DNA of 64,000 nt from Setophaga petechia (GCA_024362935.1 JANCRA010000017.1:1674001-1738000); one strand, 5' to 3'. Positions 37,601-56,389 are shown, counted from the stretch's first letter. Notes: a model not told the origin generated them from the letters alone. Made by a program: numbers and translations.

Positions 37601-37749
37601 CATCCAGAAACTGTGTTCCCCCCATGGCCACAGGTATCAATATCCCCTCAAATGGGGTCTTCATCAGTGCTTCACTGGATCCCCTCCTTCTCCCAGAGCA
37701 GTGCAGCCTGTGGGCACCAGAGCAGGCCCTGCATCCCTGTCCTCTCAGG

Positions 37750-37905
37750 TCATGATCTGCTGGCAGAGATCTGCTGGCCATGAGCCACTGGTCATGACTT
37801 CCTGGTCAAGAGCTGCTGGCTGGGATCCACCAGCCATGATCCACTGCTCATAATCTTCTGGCCCAGATCCACTGGCTGTGATCTGCTGGTTGAGATCTGC
37901 TCTGG
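37750..37905 (+). repeat. Degenerate short-period tandem repeat
   Basis: About eleven units of 12-17 bases vary around CATGATCTGCTGG / CATGATCCACTGG. The units are irregular, so this is an old or slippage-prone minisatellite. It lies about 470 bases upstream of exon 2. Confidence 0.7.
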
Positions 37906-38376
37906 TGAGCAAAGGGCAGCATGGCTGGGGAATGAAAGCCAGCACAGTGCAGCTGAGCTCTCCCTGCCTGTGCCCTTGTAGCTCCAGCTGAAGTGGCTGG
38001 CAGAGAAGACATCCCTCTCCCATGGCTCATCAGGCTTTTGTTCATCTCCCTCACCCTGTGCAGAACAAAATTGATGATGAAGATAGTCAAAATTTGCTCT
38101 CCAAAGGAGTGGCAAAGGGCAGACACCCATGCTGTCCTGTCCAGCTAGTGACAGCCCAGGGTCACCGCAGTGCTGGGCTCTCCCATATGGCACAGCCCCC
38201 TGACACGGGCAGGAGCTGCCAAGGACCTCCGGAGCCTTTGCCCAAGGTTATTCCAGTGTCCCTCCCTCAAGCAGTGTGCTTGGTGGCAGAGGGTCTTGGC
38301 TGCTGGCAGGGGACTGGGGACACTCCAGCTTTGCTGATCTCTATTTTTCCTCTTTCTCCCATTTCTGGACCTGCAG

Positions 38377-38472
38377 CAAACCCTGGAGACAAATCTCACC
38401 AACCTGGTGAAACGCAACAGCGAACTGGAAAACCAGATGGCCAAGCTGATACAGATCTGCCAGCAAGTGGAG
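38377..38472 (+). CDS. MID2: MID2 coding exon 2: start of coiled coil
   Basis: This exon encodes residues 223-254 (begins [14 protein letters not shown], ends CQQVE), phase 0 at both ends. The acceptor is CTGCAG after a TTTCC-rich tract and the donor is GAG|GTGGGTGAG. Its 96-base length matches the corresponding MID-family exon. The segment is the first heptad-rich part of the B-box coiled coil, through which MID1 and MID2 form homo- and heterodimers. It is almost unchanged from mammalian MID2, with one apparent substitution near the start (T where human has M, from memory). Confidence 0.97.
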
Positions 38473-38787
38473 GTGGGTGAGGACCAGGGGGGGCTGGGGG
38501 AGGTGCCCGGGGCAGCTCCCAGCTCTAGGGGAGCAATGCATGGATCACCCCAGAGTCCTTTCCTGGGGCTTCCCTGGAAGCAGAGATGAGTGTGGGGGGT
38601 AGTCCCAAGCAGTGGAGGACACAGGGATGGTTCCCAGGGGTCTGAAGAAGTTGTCATGATTGGGAGCCACTGAGAAGAGACATGGGCTGCTGAGCTGGCT
38701 CCAGGCAGGAGGATCTGCCTGCTGCTCTGTGCTGGGGGCAGCAGCTGCTTTTGGTGGAAGACTGAGTGAAACTGAGTGTGAAAACAG

Positions 38788-38885
38788 GGCTCAGCCAGGT
38801 GACACTGAGCTTGTAACAAGGCTCATCAACTGGGTGACACTGGTCCTGCAAAGAGGTCTCAGCTGGGTGACACCAAGCATGCAGC
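38788..38885 (+). repeat. About 34-bp tandem repeat, three units
   Basis: Three diverged units share GGCTCA and the core GGGTGACAC (or AGGTGACAC), at roughly 32-36 base spacing. Starts about 315 bases after exon 2. Confidence 0.7.
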
Positions 38886-39081
38886 AATTCCTTGAACCAC
38901 CAGCTTCTCTCAGGACTGAACCCCAGGCAGCTGCCAGGATCCCAGCCATGAATTCAGGGGGAGTTTGCCAGTGCCTGAGAGAACACAACAATTGTTTACT
39001 TCACCCACAGCACTGCAGGCCTTGCAGGGTGTGCAAGTCCTGTGCCTCCCCTGCACTCCCCCAAGCCATCCCATGGGCCCA

Positions 39082-39190
39082 GCAGGATGCAGGAATGCTG
39101 TGGTGGGATGTGGGGATGTTGCCTCAGGATGCTGTGGGTAAGATGGAGGGATGCTGTGGCAGGATGCAGGGATGCTGCAGCAGGACAAGG
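39082..39190 (+). repeat. GGATGC-type minisatellite
   Basis: Irregular units of about 15-20 bases around AGGATGCAGGGATGCTGTGG. They are imperfect and contain variants such as GTGGGATGTGGGGATG. Confidence 0.75.
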
Positions 39191-41479
39191 GATCCTCCTG
39201 TGCAGGGTGGAGCCATTTGCCCCCAGCAAAGCCTCTGTAATGCCTTTGCCTAGGGAGCTGCAGCTTGTCCTTCACCACCTGAATCTCATAGCAGCTGGGG
39301 TTTGGGCCCTGAAGATGCTTCAGGCCCTGTGGCTTCTGCAGGCAGCATCAGCACTTTGTTCTTCACTCCCTCAATAATGTCCTGATGATCTGGCAAGAGG
39401 AAGTGAGTGCAGAAGCCCTTTTTGTGAGTGCCAGCAGAGCCGAGTGTGCCGCCAGCAGCTGGCAGCCCCTGACACAATGTGCAGAGAGGAGGAGGGGGCT
39501 GAGATGCTCTGAACTTCCAGCCAAAATAAGGAGCAGAAAAAATCCCACTTGGCTCTGCAGCACTGCTGGCCTTCCATGTCACTGATGTTGTCCTGCTTCT
39601 CTCTGCCTGTGCATCACTCTGCAGTAGGAATGGCTTTGTTGGAATGGTCTCTCCTGGGCTTCCTCTTCCCCAGAGCTCAGTGGGCTTGGACTGCTCTGGG
39701 AATACAGATGGCAGGGATGTTTGGCAGAGAGAGAAGGAGCCAGGATGCCCTTGCAGAGCTCTGGTGGCAGTCAGCAGCCCTTGCTGCTCTGATGGGCCGT
39801 GCTTTGGCTCTGAGAACCCACCAGAGATGGAGCAGGGATGTGGCTGGATGTCCTGGATTCCTTTGAATCCAGCTCCAGTGTCTTAATGACCTGACATAGG
39901 ATAAATTGAAAGATATTTGGTATTTCTGTCTGATCCTCAGAGTCTGAGACCTCTAAGCTGTCATTTTTGACAGAGTTTGTGAGTTTTCAGCTTTGTCAGA
40001 CGCTCTGCTTAAAATAACAATTCAAATAACATTTCTCAACTATGTTGAATGCACAAACAGGCACTTGGAGCCCCCTTCGCAGAGAGCACAGTAAACTGTG
40101 AAGCAGAAGATATCTGTGCTCTCCATCAATCTGATTCCAGGGAATTTTGCTTCTGAGATATTTGCAGACATGGCACACAGGCAGGCACATGCAATTCCCA
40201 TGTATTCTGTCCCCCAGAAATATCCAGTGTAAATCTCATGGCATTTCCAGAGAATGGTGCTACCAACATCTTGAGGGACAGGGGTGAGAGAAGGGCAGAG
40301 AGAAGAACCCCAGAGAAGGGCACTGCAAGTGTCCTCGAGGCCCTGAGCCTGTGCTGCCCCTCAGAGTGACTCTGGTGCATGGGAGGCTGTACTGAGAGAG
40401 GTTGAAATGGCCAAATCCTCTGGCAGTGATGGAAATGTGGACCAAGGAGGGCAGATAACAACCATCCAGAGAAGCTGAGTTTGTAAAACAGGGATAGTAC
40501 CAGCCCAGTGTGTCATTGTGGGGAGAGCAGAAGCTGCAGGTGTGCCATGGGACTGTGTCACAGCAGCCTCAGTGTGAGCTCCTGGTGTCCCCAAGGCACA
40601 GCTGCTACACAGCCAAAATCCTCTTGAGGACTGTGGAGGTGGGATGGAGTCCTCTGCTTCATCCCCAAGCTGCCAGGAGGAGGCTTGCCTGCATGTGAGT
40701 CAGGCTGTGGGCTGAGATGCTGCTTCTCGTTCCCATGAGGTGCAGGACAGAGCTGGTTTATTCCAGGACTGTTGTCCCTAGCACATTTTCCCCCAGCACT
40801 TAGGTGGGTGAAATATTTTTTCTCTCCCTTTTTACAACTAAAAGCTGCCCAGCTTTCCTGCAGCCATAGCACCTGCTGAGTGTTCACCCCCAAACTCAGC
40901 ATTTACCTGGGAGCTGGTTCTTCCATACAGAGTGCTGTGGCCAGTGTCCAGGTGTTTTTGAGCCAGGGCTTTGCCAGTGGAGCAGTCCTGGTCTGCAGTA
41001 CTCCCTCCATGCTCTGCTGGCCCTTTGAGGGAACTCCAGCCTTGAAAATGCTCCTGTTTTGGTAGAAGGCAACTAGGAAAGGGACTGTGGTGTCCTTTGA
41101 AACTTCACCTGCCTTCAGCCCCCCTAAACATCAACATAATTGAGGGGAGATTTCTTGCCCTGGGCAGGCTGTGGATGGCTACAGATTTACATTGTCCTGT
41201 AGCCATCCTGGAAGGGGAACACTCCAGGCCTGAGCTGGACTGTTGGACAGCAGCTGGTTGGAGGGATGGACCCAGGGCCAAGCTGAGGTGCCCCAATCTC
41301 CCCTCCTGTCCCTTGGCCCAACATTTCTTTCTTGCCCCTTGTTGTGCACAGTCTTCAGCCTCATATTCTCTCACCCTCATGTGTCCCAGAAGCTGAAAGA
41401 GGAGCTCCAGTTTTGTGCTCCTGGGAAGTTGGGGTGACAGCCATCCCTGTGGGCACTCAGCTTTGAGGGACCAAGGTGC

Positions 41480-41600
41480 TGCCAGCTCTGCCACAACAGC
41501 ACTGCCACAACAGCATGGCAGCAATGCCGCAACAGCTCTGCCACAGCAGCAGTGCCACAGCAGCTCTGCCACAGCAGCTCTGCCACAGCAGCTTGCTGCA
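41480..41600 (+). repeat. 15-bp minisatellite, about eight units
   Basis: Units follow CAGCTCTGCCACAGC with A/G variation. The period is a multiple of three, so all frames stay open, giving LPQQ/CHSS-like repeats that should not be mistaken for a gene. Confidence 0.85.
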
Positions 41601-42024
41601 GGCTCCAAACCCTGGGGCTGTTCCCACCCCCCTCCACATGCAGCAGATTGGGAAGATTTTCCACTGTTTTTCCTCGGTGGAGCTCTCTTTGCAGACCATC
41701 AGCTGTCTCCCACTCCAGTGTTGCATAATCTGCTGGCCAGGTTTAAAAAAAGATCCTGTAGCAAAAATGTGGTTCACTCTAGGCTGCCTTGTTTCAGAGG
41801 GATTTGGGAGTATAAAGTGAGAAAAACTGATTTCTGTCCTGTAGTGTGCTTTAATGCAGTGCTAGGGCTAGATTCCTCTTCCATGAAGTGCATTCCCCCT
41901 TTTCCTGTCCTGTCAATCCTCCCATGGATACTGGTCTTCCCTGGAGGCAGAGGACTGGAACCTCTCCTTGTGCCCCCACTGCACTGTGTGTGTGCAGCAC
42001 TGTGAGCACAGCCATGAGAGCATG

Positions 42025-42090
42025 CTGTGTGTCCCTCCCAACACCTGTGTGTCCCTCCCAACGCCTGTGTGTCCCTCCCAACACCTGTGT
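42025..42090 (+). repeat. 20-bp tandem repeat beside exon 3 acceptor
   Basis: Three near-identical units of TGTGTGTCCCTCCCAACACC plus a partial one, differing by a single A/G change. The array ends 18 bases before the first base of exon 3, so it occupies the usual branch-point and polypyrimidine region. Confidence 0.9.
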
Positions 42091-42108
42091 GCTGCTGTTC
42101 CTGGCCAG

Positions 42109-42216
42109 GTGAACACAGCCATGCACGAGGCCAAGCTGATGGAGGAGTGTGATGAGCTGATGGAGATCATCCGCCAGCGCAAGCAGGTCATCGCCGTCAA
42201 GATCAAGGAGACAAAG
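42109..42216 (+). CDS. MID2: MID2 coding exon 3: coiled coil
   Basis: This exon encodes residues 255-290 (begins [17 protein letters not shown], ends AVKIKETK), phase 0 at both ends, 108 bases as in the MID family. The acceptor is CTGGCCAG and the donor is AAG|GTGAGG. It continues the dimerising coiled coil. Small differences from mammals (for example VEIIQQ replaced by MEIIRQ) are conservative. The tract before the acceptor is short and interrupted by purines because a 20-bp tandem repeat sits just upstream. Confidence 0.97.
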
Positions 42217-44387
42217 GTGAGGGGTCCCAGCTCATGTGTCCCTGGTCACAGGTCCCCTCCTGTGCCCAGGGGTGGCTGCTGCAGGGTCTGCCCCTCCTGT
42301 TAGGAGCAGCACTCCCACAGCCAGTGACGCTGGGACAGCCAGCCCCGGCAGAGGGGCTGCAGCAGCGCGTGTTGCACTGCCATGAAGGGTTTGCTTGAGC
42401 AGCACCCGTGCATCTCCTTGTCCAAACTTCAGGTGTCCCCTGGTGCTGCCCTCCATGCCACCCCATAGCCAGGTGTCTGTCACTGCTGCTGCCCCAGGGC
42501 TCCTCTGCCAAGGACAAAGCATGTGCTGGCTGGAGGAGGAGCTGTGTGTTGGTTTGTGTGACAAGTTGGTGCAGAGGCTTGGATCACTCCAGACAGCTTC
42601 CTCAGGGCTCTTCACCACTGTGGTTTGAATAGAATAATGTGGAATTAATATTGAAGGACCATAGTCTGGTGCTGCAATGAGAGCAGAGGCTGCATGCTCT
42701 GCATTGCAGCACAGCTGAGGGAGAGCTGCTTCCCACCCTCATCTTTGTGGGAGTCTTGGACCTTTCCTCCAGTGGCTCCAGGTGTTTCCCAGTGGTTTCT
42801 ATGTGTAGCATCCCACTCCACAGGGGAAGGGACCCAAGATTCATAGATGCTCATGGCTGAAAGAAATGACAAATGGGTCAGGGTCCTGGGGGCACTGCCT
42901 GTGCTTACGGGGGGGACCTTTTTCTAGGTAAGTTTTGCCTTCCCTGGGAGTTCTCACCTTCTCTGCAAATCAGTTCTCATGCACAGTCCATTCTTCCAGA
43001 CATTTCTGGAAATGGGTCATTTCTGGAAATGGCTCCAATGGGAGCAGTTCCGCGTGCAGGCTTCAGGGGTCTTTTGTGGTCTTGATTCCTCTACAGTCCA
43101 TGCCACTGCTTCATCTCACTCCTGTGCTGTGCTCTGTTGTGCTTATTGACAGGAGCCACAGAAATGATGTTTGTCCCTGGACAGTGCTGCCCTACCTCCC
43201 TGGGGCCCCTTCTCCACCCCCAACAGCCCTCAGCTGGCTCTGCAGCTGTAGACCTGTTGGTGTTTGAGACATCAGCCTCACCTTCTGGGCTCTCCACATG
43301 CATCAGCAAGAGGAGTGGAGGGCTATAACTCTAAGGGTGCCCAGGAGAGTTTGCATGACCCCACTACTGTCCTGGGTATGCCCTGGGGTCCCACCATGGT
43401 ACCCATGGCCAAGCCCCAAATCCAGATGCTGCCAGGCAGTTGGGAGCAGGTTCCACCACGTGCGTAGGCAGAAGAGCCACCGGCACAGCTCCAGGACACG
43501 CTGGCAGCAGAGAGAGCTTTGAAATCCTGCTTCTACCCCAAGCACTCCAGGGAACATATTTTATGTAACGGTGCCGTCTGCCGGTCCATCTGTCTGTCTG
43601 CTTGCTCTTCCCACCCTCTTCCTTGACTCTTCCAGACTCTGCTGTCCAGTTCCAGCCATGCTTAGAAAGACCTGGAAGCTCCAAGATGTTGTTTTCCTAC
43701 AATTGGCAACTGGCTAGAGGTGAAGGGCACAGATTAGTGCCCAAACCCTCCGCAGAAGCAGTGGAAAAAGGAGTAACCTCTAGAGGCTGTGGCTGGTTCA
43801 GAATTCCTCCAGTTGACGAGTGAGGAATTCTGCTTTCCTGATGGATTGCCATTTGGTTTTCCATTTGCTCTGCCCTGCTTTGCCTGACAAATGGCCCAAC
43901 ACATGTATGGAGCCTGGGAGAAGGGAGGGGGAGAATATGCATATTCCCTCATAGCTTGGTCACCCAAGCAGTTCAGTTCAGCACTTGTGAATGTGATCTC
44001 TTCCATCAGCTCTGTAAACACTTCCCCTGTTCCTAAGGTTCCCTTGCCTTGTGCTGAGTGACTGGCAGGAGTCTCATGGCAGCCTGCTCTCCTTGGGCTG
44101 GCCTGGGGGCACATTGTATTTGCATGGGAGGAGTGGAGAGAGGATGTGTTGTTCTCCAGGGTCCAGCACATATGGGACCCTCAGAGCAAACACAGGCTGT
44201 GCCCTGGGGCTTTCCCACCCCCAGCAAAATTCAACATGGAAAGTGCTTTGCTGAGCTCCCTCCCCAGAGCCATTGGGACATTCCCGTGCCCTTTCACTGC
44301 TCCCTGCTCACCATGATCAGCTGGCTCAGGGTTTCCCTCTGTGCCTCTCAGGCTCCTGAGCCACGCTGTCCCCTCTGCTCTCGGCAG
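42217..44387 (+). other. MID2: MID2 intron 3
   Basis: This 2.2 kb intron contains a 17-bp tandem duplication of CATTTCTGGAAATGG(G/C)TC near 43002-43036. It is followed by a 31-bp segment (43032-43062) that recurs with one mismatch in intron 6 at 48022-48052. No other repeat or exon was recognised. Confidence 0.8.
43032..43062 (+). repeat. Dispersed repeat copy A (31 bp core)
   Basis: Begins GCTCCAATGGGAGCAG and continues through CCGCGTGCAGGCT. It matches 48022-48052 at 30 of 31 positions. The flanks show weaker similarity downstream (CTTCATCTCACTCCTGTG against CTTCACATCACACTCCTC), suggesting the remnant of a longer repeated element. Confidence 0.7.
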
Positions 44388-44536
44388 GTGATGAAGCTGC
44401 GGAAGCTGGCCCAGCAGGTTGCCAACTGCCGGCAGTGCCTGGAGCGCTCCACGGTCCTCATCAACCAGGCCGAGCACATCCTGAAGGAGAACGACCACGC
44501 TCGGTTCCTGCAGACTGCCAGGAACGTGGCCGAGAG
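44388..44536 (+). CDS. MID2: MID2 coding exon 4: end of coiled coil
   Basis: This exon encodes residues 291-339 plus two bases of codon 340 (begins [14 protein letters not shown]). The acceptor is TCGGCAG and the donor is AG|GTGGGC; the split arginine codon (AG + G) is completed by exon 5. Its 149-base length fits the family. It completes the helical coiled coil and leads into the COS box, a helical segment that directs MID proteins to microtubules. Confidence 0.97.
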
Positions 44537-46103
<1,567 letters not shown>

Positions 46104-46247
46104 CACCAAACCCCCCGTCAGTCCGTGAGGAGCTCTGCACAGCCTCCCATGACACCATCACCGTGCACTGGATGTCAGAGGATGAGTTCAGCGTCAGCTC
46201 CTACGAGCTCCAGTACACCATCTTCACCGGCCAGGCCAACTTCATCA
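46104..46247 (+). CDS. MID2: MID2 coding exon 6: first half of fibronectin III
   Basis: This exon encodes residues 383-430 plus one base (begins [17 protein letters not shown], ends FTGQANFI). The acceptor is TCCCACAG and the donor is A|GTAAGT, which is close to ideal. The 144-base length matches the family. It forms the first strands of the FN3 domain between the COS box and the SPRY domain. Reading past the donor stays open to 46435, but no good in-phase alternative donor was seen there. A longer human isoform, as I recall, has about 30 extra residues at this junction. Confidence 0.96.
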
Positions 46248-46303
46248 GTAAGTCACCACACTTCCCTTCAGCAAGGAGTCCCATGTTGCCCACACAATCT
46301 CCA

Positions 46304-46376
46304 GCTGCTCCATCCCTGGAAGTGTCCGAGGCCAGGCTGGAGCAACCTGGGATACTTGAGGGTGTCCCTGCCCACC
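46304..46376 (+). mobile_element. CR1 LINE internal fragment
   Basis: GCTGCTCCATCCCTGGAAGT, GTCCGAGGCCAGGCTGGA, GCAACCTGGGATA and GGGTGTCCCTGCCCA follow CR1 3'-region order in forward orientation. The terminal TTAAGGTCCCTTCC part is missing, so this is an internally truncated remnant. Confidence 0.8.
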
Positions 46377-48021
46377 TGATAACTATAGTGGTTTATAAAC
46401 CCTCTGGAACAGCTCTGAGGCATATTTCCAGGTAATTTTTCATGAAAATTCCTGCCCTACCTAGTTGTTTTTCCACAGCACCACAGATTTGTCTCACAGG
46501 AATGGGATTTGATTTGAGGACTGAGGACAGAATCACTGATGGTCTGCGGCTTGTGAGAAAGTTTTATTCTTGGTTTTCCTAGCAGCACTTGCCATTGTGA
46601 GAAATGCTGACCAGGTGCCTCAGAGCGGGTTTGGGCTGCCGTCGGTCTGTCCCACTGGCTGGAAGGACGTTGGCACCGGCAGCACGGTGTCACGGCTCCG
46701 GAAGGCCGGAAGGCTGTTCAGTGCACTCTGAACTGTGCAGGAAGCTGACAGAGAAAGTTCCCTGTGAGTTTCCAAGCTGGATCTCACCTCCCCAGCCCTG
46801 GCCCAGCCTTTGTCTTTGTTTTGGAAAACAAGATGATGCATTTCCTTTCCATGGTGTCTGTTGGGTACTGGTGCTGCCACAACCAGACTCGCCCTGCTTG
46901 GCTCTCCTCTCCTTCCCAGCCATAGCACGTTGTCTCCAGCACTTTGTCCTCTGGAAGCCTGGAGAGCTCAGCCACCTCTCTTGCTCTGCTCTTGGATGGC
47001 CACCAGCACCATGTCCCCTGCACTTCCAGCTGTGGACAGGATGGGGACTTGCTGGTGTCACTACGTGGTTTTGGTGGGGAGGGATGTTTGAAGGTCCCTG
47101 TGCTAGCTCTCTGCAGTTTGGGCTGACAGGTTGCTCAGGGCTTGCTTCTTGAGGAAGGACTGTTCAGGGATGGAGCATCCAGTGATTCCTCACCCTCAGC
47201 TATGAGGATTTTGCCCTTTTCCACTCAGGATTTCCCCTGCTGCAGCTTATGCCCTTGCCTGGGACAATGCTAGGGAAGGATCTACTCTCACCTTTTCCCA
47301 CATGCCACTTTGGACGCATGTGGCTTGGAGTCCCATACACCCAGGGACTTGGGAATGAGTCACCTGCCCACCTCTGGCAGGGGGGCACAGACATTGTGAA
47401 AGGAGGAGCAGTGGAGATCATGAGAGTGAGGAACAGTGAGGGCAGTGCTGGAGTAGAGCCTGGAGGGTCACATGTCAGAAGTGTCCTTCTTGGCCAGCCA
47501 GCAACCTCCAGGTTGCTCTTTGTAGGACAAGTGAAGAAAACATGAGTTAAATCCCTGAGAAGAAAATTAATAACTTACTGTCCCTTGCAATAGCACAGTT
47601 TGGGTCATGGGACTGTGTGAGCCCTGGCTGAACTCACGTGAGAGGATATTGGAACACTGAACAGGGCCTGGGACCCTGACCAGGAGAGGAAATACCTTTC
47701 CAAGGTGTACAGAGTTGGCCTGTGGAACCCATCCCCTTCACACTTCCATCAAAGCCAAGAGTTTGGCAAGAGCCAGACATTTTTGTGGAGGATGAATGCT
47801 ACAATAAAAGGGATTTTTTTAAAGCTTTGGCGAGGGTAGGAGTGAAGAGGTTAGTCTTCAAGGCCAAGCTCCTTGAGGTTGTTTTGCAAAAGAAACCTAC
47901 TTGGAAGGTCAAGTCCTTCTTGTTGTCATATCTTAGCCGCCTTGTTCTTCCTGATGGAGCATCCCCAGCTGGTTCTTCCTGCAGGAAGGTGACACCGACC
48001 GGGCTGGGCTGGGAGCTGTGC

Positions 48022-48052
48022 GCTCCAATGGGAGCAGCTCCGCGTGCAGGCT
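48022..48052 (+). repeat. Dispersed repeat copy B (31 bp core)
   Basis: Matches 43032-43062 at 30 of 31 positions, about 5 kb apart in the same orientation. It includes the CpG-containing CCGCGTGCAGG, which would be expected to decay fast in old repeats. Confidence 0.7.
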
Positions 48053-49135
48053 GCAATCAGGATCACATCTGTTTTATTTTCTACTTCACATCACACTCCT
48101 CTGTGCCCCTCGGCCATTCCCATGTGTATCCCAAACCAAATTCAGGATGACAGGGACTGCAACCTGCCCTCATCCTGTGGCTGAGCCAGCCACTGAAGAT
48201 AAATGAATTGGAAGCCATTGCAAAAAAGGTGTGGAGCATTCCCAGCTCCTGCCTCCCAGCCTTGCGCATGTTGAAACCCCCTTTCCAGTCACCCCAAATT
48301 CACAATGCACTCCTCACCGCTCACCAGATCTAGGAAGCCTCCAGCTACTTCTTCCACGCTTCCTTATTCCTTTTGGCTCAAAGCCCTACCCCTGTGCTGT
48401 GATAGCTGTCCTGGTTTCCCCTGAGCCCCAGAGCATCTTTGTCCCCCAGTTCAGCTGCTCAAGTGCTCGTGCCAGCTGCAGGTGATCCTCATCCCAGTGA
48501 TGCTGATGGCAGGAGCAGCCTGTGGCACTATGTAGGCTTTTCCCCTTTCCTGGAGCACTGTGCCACCCCACCTGAGGTACAGCACTACATTTCCACACAT
48601 GCCAGGCCCTGTAGCTCTGACACTGCAAATCACTGCAGCAGTCAGTTTGGCACCTCCATGTTCTTGGATTCTTCATTCCTTCCCATTTCCAGGAAGAGTT
48701 CAGCCTGCTGAATGGTTTCCAAGTGTCTGGATCCCTTCACTGGGAGCTCATTTTCTTTGAACCACTCTGCAGATCAGTCTATTCAGGGAGCCAAGCATCA
48801 GCCTCCCTTAGCCATGGATTATTACTTCCCACGCTGGAGCACTGCGGACTGGGCAGGAGGGAGGCTGTCCTGTAGGACAGAGTGATGGTGGGGTGGTGGT
48901 GGGAGGATGGTGGCCATCACCCTTTCCCAGGCACCAACAGCTTCATCTGCCAGCTGCCCTGGCTGGAAGGTGCTGCTGGCTGCATTTCCCTTTGTCTGCA
49001 CCCTTTCTCCATCACTTCCCATGGCAGCATCCCAAGATGCCAGTGCTGCAGCCCTGGTCCTGCCTTTGTGTGATAATGGAAGAGATTCTGTGTTGCTGGG
49101 ATTTATCATCTCTGGAAATTTCCCTGCCACTCTGA

Positions 49136-54832
<5,697 letters not shown>

Positions 54833-56389
54833 GCTGCCCAGGCCTGCCCATGCCCTGTGGCAGCACTGGCCATGCCGGTGGGCGCAGGTGGCCAGAGCTG
54901 CCCACTGGCAGCTGTGCCAGAGAGCCACTGTGACGCCCGAGCAGTCAAGCACCATCCACACCCAGCTCCATCTTACTTTAATGGAAAAAGTGGAAGAACC
55001 TCAAACCACAGCTGGAAATGAACTGCTGTTGGTGAGCTCCAGGGTGTGCAAGAGTGGCTGGAGCAGCTCTTTGGCGGTTGCTCCCATCTCTCCCCAAGAA
55101 GATTGTCACCTGGATGGTTCTGTCTTCCCTTGTGGGGTTGGAAAGGCCAGGGCAGGTTTCAGGGTGACCTGAGGTACCATGATGGTCAGGGAATGGCTCG
55201 TGCGTACCACGAGGCACAGATTGGGACAGGAGGGATGGGCTCTGGAGCCCGCTGACAGCTGGTGTAGGGACCCAGAGCACTGAGCAGCACTTTCTGGGGA
55301 GAACTTTCCGTGTGGCTGAGGCTCGGTAGCTTCCCTGGTGGGATGGATAAGGCTTGGAGCACTCGGTGAGTGCTGGCAGTGGCTGCGTGGTGGATGGTGG
55401 CCCTGTGGAGGGAGGGTGGTGCTCTGTGGGAGTGAAGATGGCACTGAGGGTTTTCCTGGTGGCTGGCTGTGCTGCAGATGGCATGCTCCTGATAATATTC
55501 AAGGTCCTGCAGTGGAGAGTCACGGACACCCAGCCCACCATCTCCTCCTTTTAGAGCTTCCCAGTATCCAGGGAGGCCTGCATCCTTGAGAAGCTTTTGC
55601 CCCTGGCACAGAGGTTTGGCAGCTGCTCCTTCCCAACACAGTGTCCGGCCAGCAGTGCCCTGCTCCACATAGGTCTCCATTAGTGCCCTGTCTGGTGTCC
55701 CAGCAGCAAAAACTCATCTTCCTACTCTAAGCCCACAGTAGAGTCCTGCTCAAAAGACTACCTCTATGCTCTGTGACCCAAAATCTGAATTAATGACACT
55801 GAATCCTGACTTCTGGTTTGTTCTCCACCATGTCAGGGGATTGGACTGGTGCATTTTAAAGATCCCTTCCAGCCCAAACTATTCCATGATTCTGTGGTGG
55901 TGTGAGTGTGGAACCATCCTATTTATTCCTTGGCAGAGGACTGAGTCTGTCCCAGAGGCTCAGAGACCCTGGTTACTGGGAGCTCTTTGGCTGTCTCCAG
56001 TATTCTCAGTAACCACAAGCATCAAGTCCCCTGGGCAAGCTCCAGTCTCCAGATTTATTTAAGAGGCCAAGAGGAGCTGGGCTGGCACACAATTCCTGTT
56101 GCCACCATGGGGGTCTGTGGCACAGTTTGGGGCCAGTGGGCACATGAGTGTCTGGGACATTGTGGGGCAGGGATTTCAGGCATTGTGGTGGCCCAAGGCA
56201 GCTGGTGCTTGGACTTTGCTCTGTGACATTTTTGGCCCCTTCTCCTCTAGATGTGGTGCCTCGGTGGGAGTGGGAACCACTGAGCTGAGACCACCCAGCT
56301 CTGCCAGCCTCTCCCTGTGGAGCTTGCTGATGGGGAACTACCCCTGCTTGTGTTTTCTTCTACAACAGTGTAACCCACCTGATTGATCC
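54833..56389 (+). other. MID2: MID2 3'UTR and flanking sequence
   Basis: The sequence after the stop is presumed 3'UTR for an unknown distance. On reading, no AATAAA or ATTAAA was noticed close to the stop; the first canonical AATAAA seen downstream is near 62068. The UTR is therefore either long, spanning CR1 insertions, or ends at a variant signal. A CR1 tail lies at 55838-55898; nothing else was recognised. Confidence 0.5.
55838..55898 (+). mobile_element. CR1 LINE 3'-terminal fragment
   Basis: GGACTGGTGCATTTTAAAGA, then TCCCTTCCAGCCCAAACTAT and TCCATGATTCTGTGG, match a forward-oriented CR1 3' terminus. Short and old. Confidence 0.85.

Larger units (their letters stand above)
38473..42108 (+). 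other. MID2: MID2 intron 2
   Basis: This 3.6 kb intron contains several unrelated tandem repeats: about 34-bp units at 38788-38885, a GGATGC-type array at 39082-39190, a 15-bp array at 41480-41600, and a 20-bp array at 42025-42090 that ends just before exon 3. No CR1 copy or coding exon was recognised. The stretches between the arrays show nothing notable. Confidence 0.85.
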
